Shown here piece by piece: positions 26,985-37,062 of a DNA stretch of 64,000 nucleotides; the first letter of the stretch is position 1; every line of letters starts with the position of its first letter. The stretch covers positions 186,001 through 250,000 of the forward strand of contig NZ_FRBL01000007.1 of the NCBI RefSeq assembly GCF_900142605.1. Direction: 5' to 3'. A program made the position numbers and the translations under genes. Source of the stretch: Chitinophaga jiangningensis (GTDB taxonomy: Bacteria > Bacteroidota > Bacteroidia > Chitinophagales > Chitinophagaceae). A model generated the notes under the pieces. That model worked only from the letters and a program-made list of their open reading frames with translations, was not told where the DNA came from and searched no databases.

Positions 26985-29900
26985 CTAATTCAGCGTCACT
27001 TTATCAAGCTTCCCCTTCGCCGGCTGCGGCACGTCTTCCGGCGCGTTGAAGAAATGATAAGGGCGTGGCGATACATAATTCGGATCATGCATCTCCCTTA
27101 CCACACTACGCTTCGTAAACAGCTTGATTATCAACGTCACAAATGGAATATACTTCAGCCCCCTCGGCAAATGATGGTAATCGAGCACATCAATTGAACG
27201 CTTGTTCATAGCATACATCACCGGCACCAGTATCAGGGTCAGGAAGGTCGCAAAGATCAACCCGAACACCATCGTCCAGGCCAGCGGTCCCCAGAATGCT
27301 ACGTTGTCCCCTCCGAAATAGATATTAGGCCTGAAGTGAGCAAACAGCCCCTCGAAATCAATATTGAAGCCCACCGCCAGTGGTATCAGCCCCAAAATCG
27401 CCGCAATGGCCGTCAGCAACACCGGCGTCATACGGGTACCACCCGCTTCCACCACGGCATCATATACATTGGAGTCCTGCTGAATTAATAAATCGGTAAA
27501 CTCCACCAACACAATACCATTCCTTACCACAATACCTGCCAGTGCCATAATACCCACACCGGTCATTACAATCGAGATATCCATCCCGAATATGCTGAAG
27601 CCCAGGAACACCCCGATGATACTAAACAGGATCTCCAGCAGGATAATTGCCGGGCGACCCACGGAGTTAAACTGCGTTACCATGATCATCAGCATCAAAC
27701 CAAATGCCCCCAGCATCGCCATCATCAGGAAGTTCATTGTTTCCATCTGATCCTCCTGCTCACCGGTCATACGGATAGACACATCGGGAGAATGTGAAAA
27801 GTCGTTGATAGCCCGCTGTATCTGTGCTACCACCTCATTGGCATTGTAGCCGGTGAGCACGTTGGAATACACGCTGATCACACGTTTCTGATCAATACGC
27901 TTAATACCCGCATAGGTATTGGAATACTGAATATCGGCCACGGCAGATAATGGCACCTGCCTTACCGCCCCACCCATATTCATATCACGATATACCATGT
28001 TGAGGTTCATCAGGTTGTTAATATTATTACGCTGATCTTCTCTCAACCTTACCATGATCTTATACTCATCATCGGCATCACGGATCTTCGATGCCTCCAT
28101 ACCAAATAATGCGGTACGCAGGTTCAAACCGATGTCCCTCGTGGAAATACCTTCCTTGTTAGCCCGCTCCCTGTCTACATTCACGATCACTTCCGGCTTA
28201 TTATCCTCAAAGTCACTCTTCAGCTCTTCCACCCCATCTATATGTAAGGAATCGAGGTAACGCTTAAGCCTGAACGAAGTAGCAGTCAGATCATTGAACT
28301 CATCACCGGAGATTTCAATATTGATAGGCTTACCGGTTGGAGGTCCGCCCTGCTCCTGCTCTACGGTGATATTGGTACCAGGAATACCTTTCACCGCATC
28401 GCGGATTTTAGAGAGATACTGAACGGTGGATTGCCCGTTCCTTGCGCCAAATTCCACGAAGGCCACCGTCACCTTACCTTTCTGCGGCTGGGTACTCTGA
28501 TCCATTTCATTAGGGTCACCTGCTCCTACGGCCACGTTGGAAATAATAGATTCCACAATCGGGTTATTGGCTCCTACCACTTTAGTGATACGATTTTCCA
28601 CGATGCGGGTAATGCTGTCTGTATACTTCTGATCAGTACCGTTTGGCAGCTGGATATAGGTATATATAAAGTTCGGATCAGCCTGCGGGAAGAACACCAC
28701 TTTAGGACTTCGTATAGCCGTTGCCATTATACTCACCACCAGCAGGCCAAATGTAGCTACCAGTATCCAAACCGGGCGCCAGCCTACCAGGCACCACCTC
28801 AGCACGCTTTTATAGCGCTCCTGTACTTTAGGCCAAAATTTCTGCTGAAAGTTGCGTGCAACGCCGGCTAGCCAGAATTTCTCCAGCGCAATCACCAGGT
28901 ATACAAAGATCACAAAGTTGCCTACGCCCGGACTCTTATTCACATAAGCAATCAGTGCAACTACGGCAAAAACTGCGGTGAGTATCTTAAACCGTTTATC
29001 AAACCTTGGTTTAGGGTGATGCTCACCTTCATGGCGGTCCATAAAGTCAACCGCAAACACCGGGTTGATAATGTAAGCCACAATCAGTGAGGCACCCAGT
29101 GTAGTGATCAACGTTACGGGCAGGAAGAACATGAACTTACCGATCACACCCGGCCAGAATAGCAGCGGGAAGAAGGGCGCCAGTACGGTGAGTGTTCCGG
29201 AGAATACCGGCAGGAACACCTCACCGGCCGCTATCTTGGCGGCTTTCACAATGCCCAGATCCTTTCTTTCATTGAAAATACGGTGTACGTTTTCTATCAC
29301 CACAATGGCATCATCCACCACAATACCCAATGCCAGCAGGAAGGAGAACAACACCATCATGTTTAACGTGAACCCATATACGGGAAGTAACAAGAACGCA
29401 ATAAACATGGATATCGGTACCGACAGCGCCACGAATATGGCATTTACCGCACCCATAAAGAACATCAGGATCAGCGTTACCAGCAGGAACCCAATGATAA
29501 TGGTATTGATAAGGTCATGCAGTGTAACACGGGTACCTTTCGACTGATCGGCTGTGATAGTCACATGCAGTCCCTTAGGCAGGTGATTTTTCTGCATATC
29601 CTCAATGATAGTGCGGATCTTGTCACTGGCATCAATCAGGTTTTTACCACTCTGTTTGATTACGTTCAGGGTAATAACGTTTTTACCATTGAGGCGTGCA
29701 TAGCTTTCCTGCTCGAGGAAGCCATCCACTACGTCGGCGATATCGCGGAGATACACGGTAGCGCCGGATTGGCCACGGACAATAATATTGGCGATCTGTG
29801 CAGGATTTTTATATTCACCCTTTACACTCAGACTACGCTTTTGCCCGTCCATAGAAACAAGCCCACCGGAGATGGTCATGTTTTCACCCTGGATCGCTCC

Positions 29901-30533
29901 GATAATATCATTGAAGCTGATGCGGGCGGCGTCCATTTTGTATTTATCCACGTTAATCTGGATCTCTCTTTCCAGGGCTCCTACAATGTCCACACGGGTT
30001 ATCTCGTTGAGAGATTCAATTCTGTCCTGCATATCATCCGCGTAGCGCTTAATGGTGGGCAGGTCAAAATCACCCGACAGGTTGACGTTCATGATTGGAA
30101 TCTGCGATACGTCAATTTTGAGTATGGAAGGGTCCTGGGTGAGGTTCTGGGGCAGATCCCGCTTGGCGTCATCTACCTTTTCGCGCACTTGTTGCCGTGC
30201 GGATTCAATGTCTTCACTGGCATTAAATTCAATATTGATCAAAGAGAAATCCTGCATGGAGGTACTCTTGATTTTTTTAACACCACTGATGCCATTGAGT
30301 TGTTTTTCGATCGGCTTGGTCACGAGGGTTTCCATATCTTCCGGAGAGGTACCCTGGTTGATCGTTGTAATGATAAACTGCGGGAAAACCACCTCTGGAA
30401 ACTGTTCTTTCGGACGGTCGATATAAGCCAGAATACCGGCGATAGCCAGGAATAAGGTAGCTACATATACGCTCACCTTATTATCGATGGCCCAGCTGGT
30501 AGGCTTAAATTCTTTACTAAGATCATCTTTCAT
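26985..30533 (-). CDS. RND-family efflux permease (AcrB-like)
   Basis: 1182 residues with the RND layout: one membrane helix near the N-terminus, a large periplasmic loop, six helices (about 345-560), a second large loop and the last helices (about 935-1100). The intramembrane Asp pair is visible in LALGIVVDDAIVVIENV, and the N-terminal FPEVVFPQF and later GIVVRNGIVLVEF blocks are conserved. It is slightly longer than typical AcrB because of a cytosolic insertion near residue 510 and a C-terminal tail. It exports drugs or other amphiphiles using the proton gradient, with the adaptor and TolC-like genes just upstream. The substrate is unknown. Confidence 0.93.
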   Translation of the reverse strand: MKDDLSKEFKPTSWAIDNKVSVYVATLFLAIAGILAYIDRPKEQFPEVVFPQFIITTINQGTSPEDMETLVTKPIEKQLNGISGVKKIKSTSMQDFSLINIEFNASEDIESARQQVREKVDDAKRDLPQNLTQDPSILKIDVSQIPIMNVNLSGDFDLPTIKRYADDMQDRIESLNEITRVDIVGALEREIQINVDKYKMDAARISFNDIIGAIQGENMTISGGLVSMDGQKRSLSVKGEYKNPAQIANIIVRGQSGATVYLRDIADVVDGFLEQESYARLNGKNVITLNVIKQSGKNLIDASDKIRTIIEDMQKNHLPKGLHVTITADQSKGTRVTLHDLINTIIIGFLLVTLILMFFMGAVNAIFVALSVPISMFIAFLLLPVYGFTLNMMVLFSFLLALGIVVDDAIVVIENVHRIFNERKDLGIVKAAKIAAGEVFLPVFSGTLTVLAPFFPLLFWPGVIGKFMFFLPVTLITTLGASLIVAYIINPVFAVDFMDRHEGEHHPKPRFDKRFKILTAVFAVVALIAYVNKSPGVGNFVIFVYLVIALEKFWLAGVARNFQQKFWPKVQERYKSVLRWCLVGWRPVWILVATFGLLVVSIMATAIRSPKVVFFPQADPNFIYTYIQLPNGTDQKYTDSITRIVENRITKVVGANNPIVESIISNVAVGAGDPNEMDQSTQPQKGKVTVAFVEFGARNGQSTVQYLSKIRDAVKGIPGTNITVEQEQGGPPTGKPINIEISGDEFNDLTATSFRLKRYLDSLHIDGVEELKSDFEDNKPEVIVNVDRERANKEGISTRDIGLNLRTALFGMEASKIRDADDEYKIMVRLREDQRNNINNLMNLNMVYRDMNMGGAVRQVPLSAVADIQYSNTYAGIKRIDQKRVISVYSNVLTGYNANEVVAQIQRAINDFSHSPDVSIRMTGEQEDQMETMNFLMMAMLGAFGLMLMIMVTQFNSVGRPAIILLEILFSIIGVFLGFSIFGMDISIVMTGVGIMALAGIVVRNGIVLVEFTDLLIQQDSNVYDAVVEAGGTRMTPVLLTAIAAILGLIPLAVGFNIDFEGLFAHFRPNIYFGGDNVAFWGPLAWTMVFGLIFATFLTLILVPVMYAMNKRSIDVLDYHHLPRGLKYIPFVTLIIKLFTKRSVVREMHDPNYVSPRPYHFFNAPEDVPQPAKGKLDKVTLN

Positions 30534-30555
30534 AAGCTTGCTTTAAACAGTGTGC

Positions 30556-31686
30556 TTAAGATTTAATAAGGTCGTTATCGTTGAGTCCCTGGAACCCGGT
30601 AGTCACTATTTTATCTCCCTGCTGCAATCCTGCTTTTACTTCTGCTTTATCGTTATAAGTGCGACCGAGTTCAATATTGCGGCGTTGCGCCACGGTTTTA
30701 CCACCTTGTGTAGCGGCTACGATTACGTATGGTTTACCGGCGGAATACTGGATAACCCCTACCGGAATAACGATGGCGTTAGCAGCGCTGTAATCGATGA
30801 TACGGAGCTGGGCAGCCATGTTAGGACGGAGGTCGGTAGCTGGTTTCAGCGGCACTTCCACGTTGATGGTGCGACTCAGCGGATCGATGGTGCGACTGGC
30901 AAAGCCAATATTGGTGCGTACCTCACGTTTCAGATCCGGGAAGTTGATGATCACCGGTCCACCTGTTTTCACCAGCGGTGCATAGGCTTCCGCAACATTG
31001 GCGGTCACTTTCAGGTTGCTGGCATTTACCACGCGGAAGGCGGGCAGGCCGGGGCTTGCGTTATCGCCCAGTTTGGCAATTACTGCATCCACAGTACCGC
31101 TGATAGGGCTGATGATCCGGGTTTGCGCCAGCTGATCCTGCATGGTGGTCAGCTTACGTTCCAGCGCTTCTTTATTCGTTTTGGCGTTGAGGTATTGTAG
31201 TTCTGATCCGATTTTCTGGTTCCAGAGATTCTGTTGTTTCTGGAAGAGGGTATTTGCCAGGTCTAACTGCGTGTGAATCTCTGCGATGTTGGCGCGGAGC
31301 ACCTGATCATCTACTTGTGCGAGCACCTGGCCCTTACTTACGCTTTGGCCTTCCCGCACATTAATGGCAGTAATCACACCAGGCACGCGGGCGGATACAT
31401 TTACGTTTTCGCGGGCATCCACACTACCTTGCACATCAATGTAATGCTCGAATGAAGACGTTTCCACGGGAGTAATCACTACATCTTTTACCCTGGCACT
31501 ATCACTTGTTCCCAGCTCAGTTTCCAGGGCAGCGATTTTCTTATTGGTTTCTTCCAGGTATTTTGCTTTTTCTGCTTTCAGTTGCTGCAGTTCTTTTTCC
31601 TTCGCTGCTTTGGAGTCTTTTGTTCCTCCGCAGGAAGCCATGATAATGGTAGTCAGTGGCAGCAAGAAAAAATATTTAGTGTTCAT
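30556..31686 (-). CDS. RND efflux periplasmic adaptor lipoprotein
   Basis: 376 residues with lipobox MASC (Cys19). A coiled-coil segment (about residues 26-60) is followed by the lipoyl/barrel-sandwich pattern VNVSARVPGVITAINVREGQSVSKGQVLAQVD near 95, an alpha-helical hairpin and the beta-barrel domains. It links the inner-membrane RND pump to the TolC-like channel. It lies 20 nt downstream of the TolC gene and 22 nt upstream of the pump gene, all on one strand. Confidence 0.93.
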   Translation of the reverse strand: MNTKYFFLLPLTTIIMASCGGTKDSKAAKEKELQQLKAEKAKYLEETNKKIAALETELGTSDSARVKDVVITPVETSSFEHYIDVQGSVDARENVNVSARVPGVITAINVREGQSVSKGQVLAQVDDQVLRANIAEIHTQLDLANTLFQKQQNLWNQKIGSELQYLNAKTNKEALERKLTTMQDQLAQTRIISPISGTVDAVIAKLGDNASPGLPAFRVVNASNLKVTANVAEAYAPLVKTGGPVIINFPDLKREVRTNIGFASRTIDPLSRTINVEVPLKPATDLRPNMAAQLRIIDYSAANAIVIPVGVIQYSAGKPYVIVAATQGGKTVAQRRNIELGRTYNDKAEVKAGLQQGDKIVTTGFQGLNDNDLIKS

Positions 31687-31706
31687 ATAGGTAGTGATGA
31701 AGTGAT

Positions 31707-33062
31707 TTATAATTTACCGTAGGCTTTCATCAGGTCTATTTTGGCCACGATGGCGTTGTAGAGTGCTGTGAAATAATTGTTCTGAGCGGTGAGCAGGTCA
31801 CTTTCGGCGGTACTCATTTCCAGGCTGGAACCTACCCCTTCCCGGTATTTGATGCGGGTGGTGCGGTAAACATCTTCCGCTAACGCCATATTTTTTTCCT
31901 GTGCCTGCAGGGTGAGTACGTTGTTTTTGAAAGTGGAACCGGACTGTTCTCTTTCCAGGTCGATGGCTAACTTCACATTTTCAAGGGCTACATCTGATTT
32001 CTCTACAGCCAGCTCTGCCTGGTCCACCTGGCGGCGCCGTTGCAGACCTGTAAAGAGCGGGATAGAGAGGTTCAATCCTGTGTTGAGGTAGCCATACCAC
32101 ATTTTGTTTTCGAAGTAGTCGAATTTATCACTTCCCCTGAGTGCGCCGGTAGCGGCAAACAGTTGCAGGGAAGGGAGTCCTTTGAGTTTATATCGTTTAA
32201 GATCGTACTCATTGGCTTTCTTCTGTGTTTCGAGCAACTGGTATTCGATACGCTGGTGGTAGTCGAATTGGTCCGTATTCATTACATCCGCCACGATCTG
32301 CTCGGTAGAGAGTGTATCCGTGAGCGTTATTTGTTGTTTGAGTGGCATGCCCATCTGGTATTTCAGTGCGGCGGTGCCTATTTCGATGAGGTTATTGAGT
32401 TTTGTTTGTTCTGTTTCCAGGTTGGTATATTGTACCATCAGCCTGTCTACATCCAGTTTTTCCACCAATCCGTTTTTATAGATTTCGCGGGTTTCGTTGA
32501 GGAGGCTCTGGAGGGTAGACAGCGTACCGTTGAGGATATTGAGCGCTTTGCGGGCCGAGAGCACATTGTAATATGCTTTGTACACGCTTGCTTTCACATC
32601 AATTTCCGATTTGGTCACATTCTTTTTCACGAGTTCTTCCAGGGTGGTACGTGCCTGGAGGGCAACGAGCACTGACGGGTCAAACAGGGTTTGCGTGAGT
32701 CTTACTTCTCCCAAAAGATTATGAGCAAGCTGGAAAGACGCAACAGTGTATGAGTCTACGGGAAGCCCGAAGTTCTTCATATTAAACTGTTGTTTTTGTG
32801 TAATTGGGTTGTACTGATAGGAACCATTTCCGGTGATGGATGGAAGGGCGAGGCCGCTTACTTCCTTGTTCTTGGCCAGTTGTATCAACTCGTCCAGCTT
32901 GGCGGTTTTTACGGCAGATTGGTTAGCGAGCGCGTACTCTACGGCATCGCGGGCAGTAAGCCGGATAGGTTCCGTATTTACTACCTGTTGTGCCAGTGCA
33001 GAATAAGCATTCATTAGCCACGCTATCAGCCCGATGCAGGTAACCCTGTTGAAGAATAGCAT
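31707..33062 (-). CDS. TolC-family outer-membrane efflux protein
   Basis: 451 residues with a signal peptide (cleavage near SALAQQ, residue 25). Two OEP repeats of long helices follow, each opening with patterns such as LTARDAVEYALANQSAVK and ending in a YRTTIKYREGVGSSLEMSTAESDLL-like block. It is the outer-membrane exit duct of the tripartite pump encoded downstream. The gene starts 3 nt after the TetR stop. Confidence 0.92.
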   Translation of the reverse strand: MLFFNRVTCIGLIAWLMNAYSALAQQVVNTEPIRLTARDAVEYALANQSAVKTAKLDELIQLAKNKEVSGLALPSITGNGSYQYNPITQKQQFNMKNFGLPVDSYTVASFQLAHNLLGEVRLTQTLFDPSVLVALQARTTLEELVKKNVTKSEIDVKASVYKAYYNVLSARKALNILNGTLSTLQSLLNETREIYKNGLVEKLDVDRLMVQYTNLETEQTKLNNLIEIGTAALKYQMGMPLKQQITLTDTLSTEQIVADVMNTDQFDYHQRIEYQLLETQKKANEYDLKRYKLKGLPSLQLFAATGALRGSDKFDYFENKMWYGYLNTGLNLSIPLFTGLQRRRQVDQAELAVEKSDVALENVKLAIDLEREQSGSTFKNNVLTLQAQEKNMALAEDVYRTTRIKYREGVGSSLEMSTAESDLLTAQNNYFTALYNAIVAKIDLMKAYGKL

Positions 33063-33065
33063 AGT

Positions 33066-33677
33066 TTATTTGTTTTGCGATAGTTGTTTGTACTTTTCAA
33101 TGAGTTTGTATCCCTTTGACGAAGCCACACCATACAAGAAATTCTCCAGCAATACCTGTTGCACTTTGGTCATATCATATTCACCAGGGAAGGCGTCGGG
33201 CTGAAAGCAGAGCGTACAGCCATGCACGCGGTAATTGGTCAGGATGCGGACATTGAGGTCCTGCCGGTACAAACCATCTTTCATGCCACGTTCCAGGTTT
33301 TCAGCTATGACGGCACTGAGATGGTTTTGCTGGTAGTCCAGAAACACTTCATATGCTTTAGGATGTGCTTTCTGGAGGTCGAGCAGTATCACAGGATTGA
33401 TGTTCCGCAGTTTGCGATCGATCATTTCCATTACGAGGAAAAGTTCCTCGATTGCATCTTTGGAATGTTGTTTGTTTTCCAGGCATTCTTTGTGTATCTC
33501 GCATATGAATCCTGATATGGATTGATACACGAGATCATCTTTATCCGAGAAATGGGCGTAGAGTGTTTTTTTAGAGATGCCCATTTTTTCGGCAATATCG
33601 TCCATGGTGATGGACCTGGTTCCGAACTGACGAAAAAGGCTAAAAGCCTTATCCATAATGCGTTCCTGAATTTCCAT
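33066..33677 (-). CDS. TetR/AcrR-family regulator of the efflux operon
   Basis: 203 residues. The N-terminal helix-turn-helix is clear: RSITMDDIAEKMGISKKTLYAHFSDKDDLV (residues 22-51). The C-terminal ligand domain is variable. As first gene of the operon with tolC, adaptor and pump genes, it probably represses its own operon until an effector binds; no operator could be assigned with confidence in the 33678-33780 region. Confidence 0.92.
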   Translation of the reverse strand: MEIQERIMDKAFSLFRQFGTRSITMDDIAEKMGISKKTLYAHFSDKDDLVYQSISGFICEIHKECLENKQHSKDAIEELFLVMEMIDRKLRNINPVILLDLQKAHPKAYEVFLDYQQNHLSAVIAENLERGMKDGLYRQDLNVRILTNYRVHGCTLCFQPDAFPGEYDMTKVQQVLLENFLYGVASSKGYKLIEKYKQLSQNK

Positions 33678-33782
33678 AAGATTACGGGTGCTAACAGATG
33701 ATCAATGCAGAACAAAACTATGGAAACTTTTTATACTTCAAAAGTTTCCAGTAATATTTTTTTACATGTCATAACATCCATT

Positions 33783-33790
33783 TATGTTTG
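33783..33790 (+). promoter_or_regulatory. Promoter -7 element for the DUF502 gene
   Basis: TATGTTTG matches TAnnTTTG, 60 nt upstream of the ATG at 33850. The -33 region is T-rich without a clean TTG. Confidence 0.45.
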
Positions 33791-33849
33791 TTAATAAAGC
33801 GGTGGGCATTCCGCTTTATTGAGTAATTTTGCCGGATCAATTGATATCC

Positions 33850-34494
33850 ATGTCGCCAAAGCTTCGATTAAAAGTATTTGCCTCGCGCCTGCTGCGCTAT
33901 TTTTTTCAGGGATTGCTGATATTGGCGCCGATTGGGATTACTGCGTTAACCTTGTACTGGGCCTTTATGACGATCGACAACCTGATTCCGAAGGATTTGA
34001 TTCCGGGAGATTCAGCGTTCAGCATATTGCGTTTCAAGGGAGTGGGTTTTGTGATGGTATTGTTGCTGGTAGTGATTGTAGGATATCTGAGTTCCTCTTT
34101 TATAATCGGGCGCATCTTTGATTTGTTTGACCATTTGCTGGAGCGCACGCCGTTCATCAAATACATTTATACTTCTATTAAAGATGTGTTTGATGCGTTT
34201 GTAGGTGAGAAGAAGAAGTTTGATCATCCGGTGCTGGTGCAGGTGTATGGGGTAGATGTGTGGGAGCTTGGGTTCATTACACAGTCAGACGTGACTAATT
34301 TCGGACTGGAGGGATACATGGCGGTATATGTACCACATGCCTATGCTATCACCGGTAAGGTTTTCATGGTGCCTAAGGAGAAGGTAAAGCAGCTGACGAA
34401 CATTTCCGCGGGCGATGCCATGAAGTTTGCGGTGAGTGGTGGTGTTACGAACATTACAGCTACTGCGCCGCACGACAATGCCGGGCGGGAATAG
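33850..34494 (+). CDS. DUF502 family membrane protein
   Basis: 214 residues from the ATG at 33850; the open frame begins 21 nt earlier at a TTG. Two membrane segments lie near residues 15-40 and 65-90, followed by a soluble domain with GRIFDLFDHLLERTPFIKYIYTSIKDVFDAF and the conserved VFMVPKEKVKQL near 170. DUF502 proteins are widespread and uncharacterised. Divergent from the TetR gene; no operon partner. Confidence 0.88.
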   Translation: MSPKLRLKVFASRLLRYFFQGLLILAPIGITALTLYWAFMTIDNLIPKDLIPGDSAFSILRFKGVGFVMVLLLVVIVGYLSSSFIIGRIFDLFDHLLERTPFIKYIYTSIKDVFDAFVGEKKKFDHPVLVQVYGVDVWELGFITQSDVTNFGLEGYMAVYVPHAYAITGKVFMVPKEKVKQLTNISAGDAMKFAVSGGVTNITATAPHDNAGRE

Positions 34495-34644
34495 CGGATG
34501 GCCGCATATAAATCCCAAATTGCAGCGTTAAACCCTTAAAGACATTGCTTTTCAGAAAATTTTTGTTCGGGGATCAAGATCATGAAAAACGTGTGTTTTG
34601 CTTCCAGGTATAGTTTAACTTAGTTCACATAGAAACTAAGTGAC

Positions 34645-35628
34645 ATGTTAACCCGCAAGACTATACGATTTTCTTTTACCTGTTTATTGTTGTTTCCTGC
34701 GCTATGGCTGCATGGCTGGGGATTTTTTGCACATCAGCGGATCAACCGGCTGGCGGTATTTTGTTTACCGCCGGAGATGATGGTATTGTACAAGCCGCAC
34801 CTGGAGTACATTACCGTGCATGCTACCGATCCGGATAAACGCCGTTACATGGTACCTGCGGAGGGGCCGCGGCATTACATTGACATTGATGTGTATGACA
34901 GGCCTCCTTATCAAAACATTCCCCGTAGCTGGGAGCAGGCGCTGGCTAAGTATTCCAATGATTCCCTGCAGCGCAATGGCATATTACCGTGGTACCTGGA
35001 GAAGGAGTTAGCGTTGCTGACGCGTGCGTTTCGTGACCGGGACCAGTACCTGATTCTGAAGGTATCGGCAGAGCTGGGGCATTATATTGCGGACGGGCAT
35101 GTGCCGCTGCATGCCTGTTCCAATCACAATGGGCAGTTTACCGGGCAGCATGGCATTCATGGTTTATGGGAATCGCGTATACCCGAGCTCTTGGCGGATG
35201 CTTCGTTTGACTACTGGGCGGGGCGGGCAAGGTACCTTCCAAATCCACGGGCTTTTTTCTGGCAGGTGGTAACGGAAAGCGGCCTTGCTGCCGATACGGT
35301 GCTGCGGGAAGAGAAGCAGCTATCGTTATCAGCGGATGCGCCGGCCAGGTATGCATTTGAACCGCGTAACGGCAAGCTGACGCGGAGTTATAGCAGTCCG
35401 TATACCACCGCATACAATACGTTGCTGGGTGGCATGGTGGAACGGCGTATGAGGCAGGCAATTCATGCCGTGGCAAGTTGCTGGTACACCGCGTGGGTAA
35501 ATGCGGGGCAGCCGTCGTTAAGCACCTTATCGCACACGACACTTACTGTGCAAGAGTTGCTGGATTTTAGTAACTTGCAGCGTCAATGGCTGCACGGGCA
35601 ATTGCAGGGAAGATCAGAAGAAGAATAG
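34645..35628 (+). CDS. Secreted zinc-dependent phospholipase C / S1-P1 nuclease-like protein
   Basis: 327 residues with an N-terminal signal peptide ending around WLHG. Candidate zinc ligands follow the all-helical PLC/P1 nuclease pattern: the Trp at the mature start with GFFAHQ, then HYIDIDVYD, the central ELGHYIADGHVPLHA (H-x3-D-type motif) and the GQHGIHGLWE block. Members hydrolyse phospholipids or single-stranded nucleic acids; which applies here is unclear. No partner genes. Confidence 0.75.
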   Translation: MLTRKTIRFSFTCLLLFPALWLHGWGFFAHQRINRLAVFCLPPEMMVLYKPHLEYITVHATDPDKRRYMVPAEGPRHYIDIDVYDRPPYQNIPRSWEQALAKYSNDSLQRNGILPWYLEKELALLTRAFRDRDQYLILKVSAELGHYIADGHVPLHACSNHNGQFTGQHGIHGLWESRIPELLADASFDYWAGRARYLPNPRAFFWQVVTESGLAADTVLREEKQLSLSADAPARYAFEPRNGKLTRSYSSPYTTAYNTLLGGMVERRMRQAIHAVASCWYTAWVNAGQPSLSTLSHTTLTVQELLDFSNLQRQWLHGQLQGRSEEE

Positions 35629-35679
35629 CAGATCAAATATTATATTAAGGCTAAACTAAATAATTTAAAAAAGATATTT

Positions 35680-35687
35680 TATCTTTG
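35680..35687 (+). promoter_or_regulatory. Promoter -7 element for serC
   Basis: TATCTTTG matches TAnnTTTG, leaving a leader of about 130 nt before the serC ATG. Confidence 0.45.
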
Positions 35688-35820
35688 TTGCACTAGCTTT
35701 TAGCCTATCCTACACCACGCGCCTTACTGGTTTTAACACCCGTGCCGTTTTTTTCCGTTTCCTTAGAAAAACCAAAACAAAGTGGAAAGATCAAAAAATG
35801 AATTTAATCTAGATCGCAAC

Positions 35821-36891
35821 ATGAAGGTGCACAATTTTAACGCAGGTCCTTCTGTATTACCTAACGAGGTATTGTACAAAGCCAGCAAAGCCCTGATCGA
35901 TTTTGAAGGTTCGGGGATGTCCATACTGGAAATTGGTCACAGAACAGCACCGTTTATTGCGGTGATGGAGGAAGCCCGTAGCCTGGTGAAGGAACTGATG
36001 CAACTAGATGACGACTTTGAGGTGCTGTATCTGCAGGGTGGCGCCACTATGCAGTTCATGCAGGTCCCGATGAACCTGTTGGACAACAGTGGTACTGCTG
36101 CATATGTGGATACCGGCGTTTGGTCCAATAAGGCAATCAAAGAAGCCAAATTGTTCGGTTACGTTGATGTAGTAGCCAGCTCCAAAGAAAGCAACTACAA
36201 TCACATCCCAAAACAGTTTACCATTCCGCCACAGGCGAGCTATCTGCACATCACCACCAACAATACCATTTACGGTACACAGTGGCAGATGACCCCGGTA
36301 ACCGATGTGCCGCTCATCGCTGACATGAGCAGTGATATCATGAGCCGCAGCATGGATTTCAACAAGTACTCCCTCATCTACGCAGGTGCGCAGAAAAACA
36401 TGGGCGCCGCCGGCGCTACTATGGTAGCTATCCGCAAAAGCATGCTGGGCAAGGTTACACGTAAAATCCCTTCCATCCTCGATTATAAAAATCATATCGA
36501 GAATGGCTCCATGCTTAATACCCCGCCCGTATTTGCCGTTTACATCTCTATGCTCACCCTCCGCTGGCTCAAAGAGCAAGGCGGCGTGTCTGCCATCGAG
36601 CAATTAAACGATAAAAAAGCAGCCCTCCTCTACGACGAAATCGATCATAACCCACTGTTCCGTGGTACCGTTGTGAAAGAAGACCGCAGTAAAATGAATG
36701 CCTGCTTCGTGATGGACAAACCGGAAATGGAAGAGGAATTCCTGAAATTCTGTAAGAAAGAAGATATCGTTGGCATCAAAGGTCACCGCCTGTCAGGAGG
36801 TTTCCGCGTATCCATGTACAACGCACTGCCGTATGAAAGTGTGGAAGTGATGGTAGAAGCCATGAAATATTTCAGCCTGAAGAAAGCCTAA
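35821..36891 (+). CDS. serC: Phosphoserine aminotransferase
   Basis: 356 residues from the ATG at 35821 (MKVHNFNAGPSVLP, the family N-terminus); the frame opens earlier but without similarity. A PLP enzyme converting 3-phosphohydroxypyruvate to phosphoserine in serine synthesis, also acting in pyridoxine synthesis. The PLP-lysine lies in SLIYAGAQKNMGAAG near residue 200, and LQGGATMQF near 75 binds the cofactor phosphate. The serA gene often beside it in Bacteroidota is absent; DUF1015 follows. Confidence 0.95.
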   Translation: MKVHNFNAGPSVLPNEVLYKASKALIDFEGSGMSILEIGHRTAPFIAVMEEARSLVKELMQLDDDFEVLYLQGGATMQFMQVPMNLLDNSGTAAYVDTGVWSNKAIKEAKLFGYVDVVASSKESNYNHIPKQFTIPPQASYLHITTNNTIYGTQWQMTPVTDVPLIADMSSDIMSRSMDFNKYSLIYAGAQKNMGAAGATMVAIRKSMLGKVTRKIPSILDYKNHIENGSMLNTPPVFAVYISMLTLRWLKEQGGVSAIEQLNDKKAALLYDEIDHNPLFRGTVVKEDRSKMNACFVMDKPEMEEEFLKFCKKEDIVGIKGHRLSGGFRVSMYNALPYESVEVMVEAMKYFSLKKA

Positions 36892-36906
36892 TAAACAGGC
36901 TTTGCT

Positions 36907-36987
36907 TTTAAACATAATGCCCCCGCCTACGGCGGGGGCATTATGTTTAAAGAAGGGTGAGGGTCGTTGACCTTCACCCTTCTTTAA
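36907..36987. terminator. Two competing hairpins sharing one arm
   Basis: Hairpin A pairs 36907-36927 with 36931-36951 (21 bp perfect). Hairpin B pairs 36947-36965 with 36969-36987 (one G-T pair). TTAAA is common to both. Unlike the other sites, this one separates two genes on the same strand. Confidence 0.8.
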
Positions 36988-37062
36988 CAAAAACCTGTTG
37001 AAAGGAACAAAAGTCATGGCCTTTTTATTGTTATATTTAGTATTCATACATTAAAAAATACT

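Noticed and set aside
29517..30455. 312-codon frame opposite the RND pump gene
   Set aside because: Antisense shadow with no recognisable features.
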